Positions 1 through 10,027 of a DNA stretch of 64,000 nucleotides are shown one piece after another. The notes under the pieces were generated by a model, which worked only from the letters and a program-made list of their open reading frames with translations, was not told where the DNA came from and did not search any database. This stretch comes from Chaetorhynchus papuensis (Eukaryota > Chordata > Aves > Passeriformes > Rhipiduridae): contig VWYX01001232.1 of the NCBI GenBank assembly GCA_013396525.1, positions 124,001 through 188,000 of the forward strand. The letters are read 5' to 3'. How positions within the stretch are numbered: position 1 is the first letter of the stretch; each line of letters starts with the position of its first letter. The position numbers and the translations under genes are program-made.

Positions 1-102
1 CTCGTTGGCTACAACGGCCCCTTTCTGGCCCATCCTTCAACCCTCCCTGTGGGATCCCCCCAACCTGGGAATGTCACCTCCGTGCCTCTGCTTGTGTTCC
101 AG

Positions 103-3100
103 GTCAATCCCAACCAACAGCACACAGCCCTGAAGCAAAGAACCACAGCTCAGGTAACGCTCAGCTGGACACCGAGGAGAGCGGCTCGGGGACATCCCAG
201 TGTGTAACTGGTGTGACCTCAGCCCCACTGGGCTGCCCAGCAGTAACTGGGGCTGTGCAGAGGACAGTGGTGAGGAGGAAGGATATTTTGTGGTGTCAGG
301 GCTTCTGATCCAGCCAGCTCACCCCACAGGGATCAAGGCACAGGTGTGAGCAAAACCGGGGTGGGGGAAAAATCACTAAATTGAATAGGGAGAATGAGAT
401 GAGCACAGAATCCCAAAATCCCAGAATGGTTTGGGTTGGAAGAGACCTTAAAGCTCATCTCATCCCACCCCCTGCCATGGCAGGGACACCTCCCACTATC
501 CCAGGCTGCTCCAAGCCCCATCCAACCTGGCTGATCTTTAAGATCCCTTCCAACCCAAGCCTTTCTATGATTTTGTGACATGCACAGAAAACCAGTTACA
601 CCAGAAATGATCTCTCCAGCTCCAGATCCACATCTGTTAGTGTGCACTTGGATCTTTGGAGTCAGATCTCTTCTTGCTATGTTTCAGGGGAAAAAAAATC
701 TAAGCATAGCTATCCTTCCAGAAGGACCCCAAAAATATCAAGGAATAAGATCTCAAAAAGATCTCTGCTTCTGCTTCCGCTTCCAAGCCTTGCAGAAAAA
801 AAAAAGAAACTTAAAAGAAACTTAATCCTAAATTCTAATATTTTTTTGAAACCAATTCAACATTTTTTTCAATTTATTGGAAAGCCAAGAGAAGTCTAGA
901 CAAGGAACTTGCCTATAAATTCCCAGCTGGTGATCCACTCTTCCTTGCAGAGGTTTATTGAAAGCTTTTTCCCTCACATCTTGCTCTGGATCAGGTGCAG
1001 TTTGGAGCAGCAGGTTGAGGCAGAGGACGGAGCCTCCAGACCACTTCAAGAGCCGAATTATTTGTGCCTGGACACTCTCAGCGAAACGAAATGTGAAAGT
1101 TGGCATTTCAGAGCACAAGGAAATGATCACGTGGGTGCCAGGCAGCTCCAGGCACTTCAAGTGTCCAGTGACAAAACACCTTCACTTTTCAAAGCAGGGA
1201 AAGGAGCAGTGGCAAAGCCCTGACTCTCTCCTTGTGTTTGCTGAGCTCCGCCAGCTCAGCATCTCCCCACAGTGAAAAGAGCAAAAGTGAATTCCAAAGT
1301 CCAAGAGCTCCTTCCCTCTGAGCAGGTTGAAGGCTATTCCCATGCTTTCCCTAGAGGATCATTCCTAACTCTCGAGGGATTTGAGGACTCTGCAATAGCT
1401 GTGCCCTCTCCAGGCTGTTTCTGAGCTGAACTTTTTGAAGTAACACTACAATTTCCCTACAGAGTCATCAGTAAAATCAACACCAGCGACCACCCTGAGC
1501 CTCACCTCTGTGGGTCAAACCACTACAGCCAAACCCTCCCCCATCACTGCAATAACCCTGACAGCAACCACTGAGCGAGGTAAGGATGGAAAACTCAAAT
1601 ATTTGCTCAGGCAGGACCTGTTTGTGCCTCCCTCCTTATCCAATCCAAACTGCGGGCATCAGAATATTGGGCCAGTCCACGCTGTGCTGGTTATTCAGCA
1701 ATTCTGCAAATATTGAATTTCTCTGGGTCTTTGCTGAAAGAGCAGCTCATTCCAGCTCCCCAGATGGACACAGCCAGGCCAAGCCCACATCAGAAAATCC
1801 AGATCATGCTTTATGAAATACTGGAGCAGCCCCAGCCTCCCCAGCCTCCCTCCCCAAGCTCACCTGTCGGGTGCCTGCCCCTCTAAGCTGACTCCACACC
1901 TTGCTAACCCGGCATCCTGATGGCTGTCTGGAGGGAAAGTGTCATGCAAATAAAGATATTTACTCCACAGACACCCAACAGCTCTCCCCAGTGGAATCTG
2001 TAGTGGCTTCACAAGTTCATTGTCCTTTCCCATGTTTTCTTTATCTAGATGATAAGTCCAGTAGAAACAGAAGCACGGCAGCTCCTTCTCCAACACCTCA
2101 AGGTACTTTGTCCTTTTGTAGAGTAACAATGAGATCAGATAATTTCATGGCAATCACTGGCACAGGTTCTCTAAGCACAAGTCTTTTTTTGGAAGAGCCA
2201 CCCAAAAATCACATCTGGTGTCCTTATAAGCAATGATAAAACACAAGATAAATGCTCTTAACATCCTCTGCTGGGATGAACTTGTGCAGCTGAACGATGG
2301 ATCTATGTTTAGGAGAAGGGAGCCCTTTTAAAATCCTTTTAAATAAATATAATTTTGCTTTTGACAGTTTGCTTAACCCAACCTGTAAGCACAAATTAGA
2401 GAATTCAGTAAGAGTTTTCTCAGAATAAGGGCAGAATCCAAGTGACTGGAAGACTGGAATCTGACAACTGAGCTGATTCCCCAGTAAAGATTCACCCTCA
2501 AAAATCTGCAATGGTCAAGAAACTGCTCTGCCTCTCCAAGTACCTCTCAGATCTCTGACACATGAGGAACCCGTGGTCAGCTGTGCCCACACAGATGCCC
2601 ACCCAGCACAGCTGTTCCCAGCTAAGCCAGGAGCCCTTTGCTCAGAGCAGATTGCTGTTCATCCCAACCCTCATTTAGCACTGAGAAGCTCCACACATCT
2701 CTGACTGTAGATGCTGATGCTTCCAAAAGCCAGGTCTCCCACTGTGTGAGACCCAGCATTTCCCAGGGATGGGGTATCCGTGGCAGGCTCGGCAAACCAC
2801 AGCTTCTGCCCGTGGCTAGAAGAACAATTTCAGAATGAAACAAAGAATTCAATGACTGGGGAAAAAATTGTACAGCAGCAGACCCTGCTTCTCCAGACTG
2901 TTCTGCTGTGTGTGGCATCTGAATCAGTTAGATTGGTTATTTCACAGCTTTTCCCCTTTTTCTTCTGGCTTTTGGCAAAATCCCATTCCAAAGCAGGGAT
3001 GTTTGCTGTGGGACAGGAGCTGGGTTCAGCTGCTGCCCGGGGCAGTGCCAGGAGCTGTGCACAGCTCTCCAGGCACCACGTCCCTTTGGCCAGCGCTGCT

Positions 3101-6100
3101 GCCGGGAACGCGGGGATGGGAAAGCAGGGGAGAAGATCCTACTTGACCTACAAATGATCTTCTGAAGCTCTGAACTATCACTTTTAGTCTCCTGACAGGG
3201 CCTGTAGCTGCTCATTAAGGTCAGTGCAGACACTCTGGCTGTTCAACAACAGCCTGGAGGCAGCAAAGGATGTTTTTTCTCTGTACAAGTGAAACACACG
3301 GGCTGGCCTTACATCTCCTTGCACAGGCACTGGAAGCAGCTGTCACAAACCAAGCAGCTTCACACGAGGCAATTTATCCCACTGAGAACTGAAGTCCTTG
3401 CTTGGACAAACCTCTGTGCTGCCACAGCCAGCCCACATATGAGGTACAAGTCAGCCCACCTCAAATGGCTTTGGTTACTTCTAGATAACCCAGGATAGCA
3501 AATCCACTCATTTCAAGTCCAGGGACAAGCCAGATAGTCAATCCACACCTGCATTCTGCAACATTTCTTCCCCACAGCAGACTTATTTTAAAGTCTCAAT
3601 GTTTATGAGCTATAGCCCATCTATTACCTTCCCAGCTCAGTCTTCCAGCCCCACCTTGCTGTTTCTGCCCCAAACCTGCACCTGGGACAGCAGACCCTAA
3701 ATAGGTTACAAAAGGGTATTTGACCTTTGGTTCCCTAGTTTTCCATTTGGACATGGAAAATAGCACAAAGTATGTTTTATGGGAAAATCTTAGTATGGAG
3801 GTGGGAGTATGAATTCCGTGTTTCCCCAGATATCGCTGGCAGTACTGTGAATCCATTCTCCTCTCCAGGTGCCCATTAACTCCTTTGGTTCTGGAGGTCA
3901 AGACTCACATTCTGCGTCTCTCTGTGCAGGTCAGGATCCCGTGAGGAACGAGAGCACCACGACATCAGTGACTCAAGGTGCTTCCTCCTCGCAGAGAGGT
4001 GATTCCTGCTCCATATTTTATATTCCCTGCACGGCCAGCAGCAAGGCCATCACACCGCTGTCTTCAAGGCAGCGTGGAGAAAGGCCAGTGAGTACCTGAG
4101 GGGGGCTGAACATCCCATCCAGCCCTTGAAAAGGCTGCAAAGCTCTGCAGAAGCAATACTTCAGGGCAACCTCTTGAGCCTGGGAACAGCAGGGAAGGTG
4201 CCGTTATGGCAAAAGGCTGTAAAAGGAGGGAGACGGAACAAACTCCCCCCTCAAACGCACTGCCAGGGCTGACCTTGACCTTTCCTCACTGGGGTCCCAG
4301 AAGGAAACCCTGTGGGTGTTCTCAGCTTGTCCATAAAAGGGGCCCCCCCAAGGCAATGATTCCACACACGTCTTGCCCACTTTGCTGTTAAGATTGATGG
4401 GCCTGGTCAGGATCCAAACTTGGTCTCTTCAGTGAAGTGCCAGTGAAAGTTAGGTCCTCTAGCATTGCTTGGAATCCTCTTCCCAGCCGTGGAAGAATGA
4501 CTTTAATGTAAATCTACCTTCCTCCCCTCTGCAGGCACCTCAGAGCCTGTCACCCCAACACCGAACTCCTCCAGCCACTTACCGCAGCCCAGCCCGACAG
4601 ACGAGAAATCACCGCTGACGGTGGCGGCTTTTGGTAAGGTCTTGTGCCAGCTGGGGAGAGGAGGGGGCTCTGTTTCACCAGGCCACGCTGGTTTGGACAC
4701 CCAACTTCATGAGGCCCTGGCACAGGGAGACCAGAGAAGCTGTGGCTGCCCCTGGATCCCTGGCAGTGCCCAAGGCCAGGCTGGACACTGGGGCTTGGAG
4801 CAGCCTGGGACAGTGGGAGGTGTCCCTGCCCATGGCAGGGGGTGAAGCAAGATGAGCTTTAAGGTCACTTCCAACCCAAACCATTCCGTGATTCCATGAT
4901 TCTAAGTCCAAGGGATTCTAAGCAGGACAAATTTCCTGTACAAGGAATTGTTTGATTTATTGAGGCCTGATGTCAGTATCAAATCTACAGTTGATTTAAA
5001 GTGTCTGAATGTGGTTTATGGGACAGATAACATCACCCTCAGCTCTAGCTCTCTCTCCCTGTTACATTACTTATTTATCTGGCTTTACACAGTTTTGGGA
5101 TAAGATTTACTGACTGTAGCAGGAACATACTGACTCCTATCAATCCCTAGTGTAATCAGCTGACTTCTGCCTCCCTGGCACTGCCTTATCAATTAAGTAT
5201 TTATTGATTAAGTATTCATAGAAGCCCTCTGAGGTTAAAACACGGGAGGATAAAGCTATTTGTTCTAACAACTATTTGCTTCTCTGCCTGTTACGTACCA
5301 TGCTCACATTAATGAAGATATTGATTTCTTACCCAAGTTTTGATGTCAAAGTCTCTCTGCTGCTCAGACAGTTCTTTCCTCCATCCCCAGGTGTCATCAG
5401 CTTCGTCGTTATCCTGATAGTGGTGGTCATCATCCTGGTCAGCGTGGTCAGCCTGAGGTTCAAGTGCAACCACTCCAAGGACTCGGAAGGTATTTGTCTG
5501 GGGGAACCTGTACTTCCCTAGCCAACAAGTCACCAGTTTCCATGTGGATCTGGCAATTCCTAAAAGATGCCCTTGAAAAGTTTACACAGTGGTGGGGAGG
5601 TTTGGAAGCCAGACTGGGACATGGATTGAGCAGTCAGGAATGCAGTGTGACCTCCTCGCTAGAGCCCCAGCCCAGCCTCATCTGGACATGGTCTCAAGCT
5701 TCCTGCAGCTCAATTTCCAAGAGGTGGGCATTTCTTCCAGCAAAAATCATGGAGTTTGACAGTCCTTTTCCCTAGGAATCCCCCTTCCCACGAAGCAGTG
5801 CCCACCAGAGGGCAAGGCTGCCCTGCAGCAAGGCAGATGCCTTCCTAAAGCCCAGAGGATGCTGGTGACCAAACACGCAGCAGGGCCAGCAGCTCCTGCC
5901 TGTATGTCCCCTGAGCTGAAGGGTTTTCTCTAATCAGCTCTCCAATCTCATTCAGATTTCACTTATATCCCCGTACAACGTAATTCAGAATAGAGCTGAC
6001 TTATTTTATGGCTTAGCTGGGATGAGTTCTCACCTCCACATCACCAACTGCTTTTCTCCCCGCAGACAAACAGAAACCAGGAACCTCCATGGTGTCAGAG

Positions 6101-7699
6101 AGGTAAGGCTGCTCACACTAACCACATCCGATGGAGAGGGCCTGTTTTATCCCAGAGCTAACTTTAGCAAGGAAAAGAGTCTGCTTTGGTTATTTCAGGT
6201 GGAAGGAAGCATCTCAAGACATCTTTGAGGAAGTTAGAAAAGCAAAATCAGCTTTGATAACACTTCAGCCTCTGATAGAGAAATAAGGTCAATATTTAGG
6301 GGCCTCATTTCAAAGCTGCACTGAGAGAAGACTCATCACCCTCCCAAAGGAGATTGCTTGTCTTTCTTTGTCTAGACACAGACTTGAGGTCTAAACTCAA
6401 GTTTCTGGATCTCAGAGCAGTCTTAGACATCTTCCAAAATGCCCATTACTGTTTCCCCCTGCTAGTTTCCTACCAAAGAAATAAACCCTGCTTTGGAAAT
6501 GGACAAGGGACACAGGGAGAAAAGTCTGTAAGTATTTAGGTGCCAAATTTGCATCAACATCAGTGGTCATGAAATACCCTGAAAGATCATCATCATCCAA
6601 GGGATCTGAAGCCACTGAGGCAAAACATGCCAGAAAACAGGACAGCGCCTAAGGCTCCCTGATCCCCAAAGTCATCCAGTCTCCACTGGTCAGGAATGCA
6701 CATCCCAGCCCTCAGGGTAGGAAAAAAGGGGAATTCCACCTTCCTAAGCTTTGTAACTCACTATGGATGGGCCTGAATCAGGACAGCAGCTCAGTGGGCA
6801 GTGGAAACCAAAGCTGGTCTCCTGTACCAGCCTTGGCCTTGTCTGTTTGCCTCCAGCTGTGTGCAAAGAAATTTTGTCCCTGGAGTGTCCAAGGAACACC
6901 TGGACGTGGCACTCAGTGCTCTGGTCTGCTTGACAAGGTGGTGATTGCTCACAGGTTGGACTCGATGGTCTTGGGGGTCTTTTCCAACCTCTGTGACTCT
7001 GTGATTCTGTGATTCCCTCTCTTGTTTCCCACAGTAATTCATATCTCCTTCTCTCCTTGGCAGCTGCTCGGCAGACACGAGCCAGAAGGGGAACAGCATC
7101 ACTCTGATCTCCATGAAGAACATCAACACCAACAACAGCATGAGCTACCCCCCGTCAGAAAAGGTTTCCCTTTTCAGCCTTGCTTTTTAGGCAGTCAGCT
7201 GGGGATCATTTCTCTGGCTGGATAAGAGCATGCCCTGAGGTATTTCTTCGCTCTTTTATTCCTTCAGAAATATAAAAAAACCCAGCTGCCACCAAACTTC
7301 TAAAGGTCCAAACTGCTTCCAATGAGCCCAGTGAAAGGTGTGGGTGCCCATCTCAGGTTTACCTGGGCTGGCTGAACTCAAGGTGCCAGCTTTACCTCAT
7401 GCACACAGGTGACATCACCTGTGGCCAGCTGCAAAGCTGGAGGGGTTTGTCATTAAATGAAGAGGTCTGTGAGACATCGAGGTCTCACCCTCCAGCCCAG
7501 CTCACCCACGCCTGCCCCACAGGTGGTTGAAGCACATCCCCATGAGTGCTCTCAGGTCCATCCCACACGAGGAATTCACATCATTTTTGGCTGTTTTAAA
7601 GCTGGGACTGAGTTTGGGAGAACACGTTGCTGTAGTCCCTCTGCCAGCCCAGCCAGGCTGCTGATGTCCCACGTTTTGTTCTTTTGGCAGGTGCTATGA
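103..7699 (+). CDS. ECSCR: ECSCR, endothelial cell surface chemotaxis regulator (5' partial)
   Basis: Single-pass endothelial sialomucin; in mammals it acts in angiogenesis, endothelial migration and VEGF-receptor signalling. Exons read here: 103-153, 1463-1579, 2049-2102, 3930-3998, 4535-4633, 5391-5489, 6066-6102, 7064-7163, 7691-7699, giving about 211 residues plus stop with continuous phase. The first five encode a Ser/Thr/Pro-rich, mucin-like ectodomain built of symmetric phase-1 exons. Exon 5391-5489 encodes the membrane helix (VISFVVILIVVVIIL) followed by the basic stop-transfer SLRFKC. Exon 7064-7163 encodes the conserved tail core ITLISMKNIN. The last exon supplies only Val-Leu-stop, so the protein ends SEKVL as in mammals. 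The 3930 exon could instead end at 3977, in the same phase. The signal-peptide exon lies outside the window. Introns hold CR1 fragments and nothing else recognised. Confidence 0.9.
405..535 (-). repeat. CR1 LINE 3' fragment
   Basis: Matches the reverse complement of the common avian CR1 3' end (GAATGGTTTGGGTTGGAAG, then the TGCCATGGCAGGGACACC block). Lies in an ECSCR intron. Confidence 0.85.
533..577 (+). repeat. CR1 LINE 3' terminus, opposite orientation
   Basis: Ends with CCCTTCCAACCCAAGC and a degenerate TTCTATGATTTTGTGA tail, the sense-strand CR1 3' end. It directly abuts the antisense fragment before it. Confidence 0.7.
4675..4905 (+). repeat. CR1 LINE 3' fragment
   Basis: Carries the CR1 blocks GATCCCTGGCAGTGCCCAAG, GGTGTCCCTGCCCATGGCAG and a terminal CCATTCCGTGATTCCATGAT tail. 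It starts about 40 bases after an ECSCR exon donor. Confidence 0.85.
6880..7018 (+). repeat. CR1 LINE 3' fragment, different subfamily
   Basis: Contains GTTGGACTCGATGGTCTTGG and TTTTCCAACCTCTGTGACTC with a repeated TGTGATTC tail, a CR1 subfamily distinct from its neighbours. It ends about 45 bases before an ECSCR coding exon. Confidence 0.8.
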
Positions 7700-8015
7700 A
7701 GCCAAGAGCCCGGAGCTTGAAGCTGACACGTGACAACCAGCAGTGGCTTTCTAGGTTCTTTATTTTTTTTCCTTCGGGGAAAGAGCAAGGGTGGACTTTA
7801 TGTATAAATTATTATGTCCTTTCTGATCAGTACATTTACAGTAGTGTCCTACATAGCTTCCCCACCTGGGGCCTAAGGGCTTTCTCCAGCCTGCCACGCT
7901 CGGTGGTTGATATCTAACTCTATTTTTGATATGCCTTCAAACACTCAGATAATTCCAGCAGCAAGAAGCACCAAGGCACCATCTACTCTGCTAATAAACC
8001 GCTGCCTTAGATTAA
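7700..8015 (+). terminator. ECSCR: ECSCR 3' UTR and likely poly(A) site
   Basis: Non-coding sequence follows the ECSCR stop. AATAAA stands at 7993-7998 with a GT-containing stretch after it, which fits a cleavage site near 8015. Further AATAAA hexamers at 8652 and 8743 could serve longer forms. Confidence 0.5.
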
Positions 8016-9005
8016 TGGCCTTTATAGTCTGTGCCAGGCAGTCAGGGGCTCGTTAATCAGCGGAGCCCCACGTCGAGCCAGACCCGTGCGTTGGGAAAGC
8101 CTGATCTGAAGCTGAAGGCCTGATGGCACTTAAATGCCCAAGTTCTGGGTCAAATCCCAGCACGACTGCTCCAAGCCCCTTATCCCCGGTGCCCTCATTG
8201 TCCCCACAGCAGTGGGATGGTCATATCCACCTACCTCACAGGGTTGTTGTGAGGCCTTGTTAATCCGTGTCTGGAAAGCGTTTGGAGAGCCGTGAATTAA
8301 AGGTGCTGCTGAAATGCAAATTGCCGTCTTAAGCACTTTGTTATTATTAATAAGAACGGAGCTTCAGGAAGGCAGATCGTTATCTGCCCACGTGCTCAAA
8401 GACTCAGCTGAAGTGTGAGGAACAAAGTCCCTGCACAGACCAGGGTTTATCTCAGTGTAAAATGAGTGGTCACGAGCAAAATGCTGAGCTGCTTCAGCTC
8501 CTGGAGGCTGGCAGCCCAAGTTTGCCAGGAGAGCTTCCATCGTCTCCAGCACTGCTTTCCCAAAGCTTCCTGGTAGGTCAGAAGAGCAGCATCCCCTTGT
8601 GCGATGCAGGAGGCAGCTGTGCTTTGCAGCTGGCAAGGAAACGTTCAGCAAAATAAATGCAACGTTTTCACAGCTGCTGGTGAGAGCCAATGCGCGTTCA
8701 ACCTCTGACACCCGCACCAGGTAGTTTGATAAGGTGTTTTTTAATAAATGAAGCTTTTCTGGTAACATTCATGAAAAGTAAAATGTTGTCACTCTCCCAG
8801 GCTCCACCAAACTGGTGAATTCCCTTAACACAAAATCCCAGGTCATTCCCAATCAGATGAACCCAGATAGCTCCAGTTCCCAGAGACCTGTGGCTCCACA
8901 CATGGAGCACTACAAGTAGATTTTTAGTGAATGTAAAGTTATAACAAATCTCCCTGGACCTTTGAGATCCCATAGGATCTCACCGCTGCTTTAGTTTTCC
9001 TTCCT
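8016..9005. other. Intergenic spacer ECSCR-DNAJC18
   Basis: No gene recognised. Moderate GC, scattered AATAAA hexamers, and no open frame with protein-like composition. Confidence 0.5.
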
Positions 9006-9009
9006 TTGA

Positions 9010-9165
9010 CCTCCTTCTTCCCATAGGCCCTTGAGGGTCTTACAGTGAGGGTGGGGAGGCCCTGGCTCAGCTGTGGCTGCCCCTGGATCCCTGGCAGTGC
9101 CCAAGGCCAGGCTGGACATTGGGGCTGGGAGCAACCTGAGACAGTGTAAGGTGTCCCTGGCAGGT
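9010..9165 (+). repeat. CR1 LINE fragment
   Basis: Shows GTGGCTGCCCCTGGATCCCT and the GGCAGTGCCCAAGGCCAGGC block typical of the CR1 3' region; its 3' tail is missing. Confidence 0.8.
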
Positions 9166-9189
9166 GGGATGAAGGGAAACCAGCACTAG

Positions 9190-9870
9190 CAGTGATTAAA
9201 GCAACCGGGAAATGTCCTGCAGTGTGGGGCCAGAACTGGACACAGCCCTCGAGATCCCTCAGGCACTGCCCTGCTCCTGCTGCCAGCCCAGGGACGGGAC
9301 AGCCCAGGGGCCATCGGCCTCTCGCCCACCTTGGGCTCATGTTCAGCTGCTGTCACCAGCGCCCCCGAGGCCTTTCCTGAAGGGATCTAAAGCTGTTCCA
9401 GAGTGCCCAAAGGAGGGACCCAGGGCTGGGGAAGGGTCTGGAGGGGCCACCCGGGGAGCGGCTCAGGGCACTGGGCTGCTCCAGCTGCAGCAGAGGAGCT
9501 GAGGGCAGAGCTCCCCGGGGCTGCAGCTCCTCCCGAGGGCAGCGCAGGGACAGCTCCGAGCTCTGCTCCGGCACAGGGACAGCACCCAGGGAGCGGCTGG
9601 AGCTGGGCCAGGGCAGGCTCAGGCTGGAGAGCAGGGAAAGGTTCTGCTTCCCCAGAGGGTGCTGGGCACTGCCCAGGCTCCCCAGGGAATGGGCACGGCC
9701 CCGAGGCTGCCAGAGCTGCCAGGGGTGCCCAGGGTGGGATCGCTGGGGTGTCTGTGCAGGGCCAGGAGCTGGACGGGATGATCCTGGTGAATCCCCTGCT
9801 CGGGACATTCCATAACTCCAGGATATTCCATAACTCCAGGACATTCCATGATTCCATGACCTCCCACCTC
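9190..9870 (+). repeat. CR1 LINE fragments upstream of DNAJC18
   Basis: GC-rich and degenerate. Holds blocks shared with the 15.2 kb and 11.9 kb copies (GGAGAGCAGGGAAAGGTTCT, CCCCAGAGGGTGCTGGGCAC) and ends with repeated CATTCCATAACTCC units resembling CR1 terminal repeats. It runs up to the DNAJC18 promoter. Confidence 0.65.
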
Positions 9871-9889
9871 CCGCTCCCCTCAGAACCGC

Positions 9890-9985
9890 TCATGACGTCA
9901 CATCCCCTCGCAGTGACGTCACGCCCCCGGCAGCCCTGCCGGGCCCGCTCCCAGCAGCCCCCGCGCACAAGATGGCGGCGCGGGG
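9890..9985 (+). promoter_or_regulatory. DNAJC18: DNAJC18 core promoter: two CREs and a YY1 element
   Basis: Two perfect TGACGTCA CREB/ATF palindromes lie at 9893-9900 and 9914-9921, 21 bases apart and so on the same helix face. AAGATGGCGGCG at 9969-9980 is a classic YY1 element, which in TATA-less promoters usually sits just downstream of the start site. Transcription therefore probably begins near 9960. No TATA box is seen. Confidence 0.7.
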
Positions 9986-9998
9986 CGACGGGCGGTGA
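9972..9998 (+). other. Short upstream ORF in DNAJC18 leader
   Basis: The ATG inside the YY1 motif opens an 8-codon frame (MAARGDGR) ending in TGA at 9996-9998, 29 bases before the DNAJC18 start. If transcription starts upstream of 9972 it could lower main-frame initiation. The same TGA overlaps a GTGAGC, so a donor reading is also possible. Confidence 0.4.
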
Positions 9999-10027
9999 GC
10001 GAGGGGCGGCGGCGGCCGCGGGCCGAC

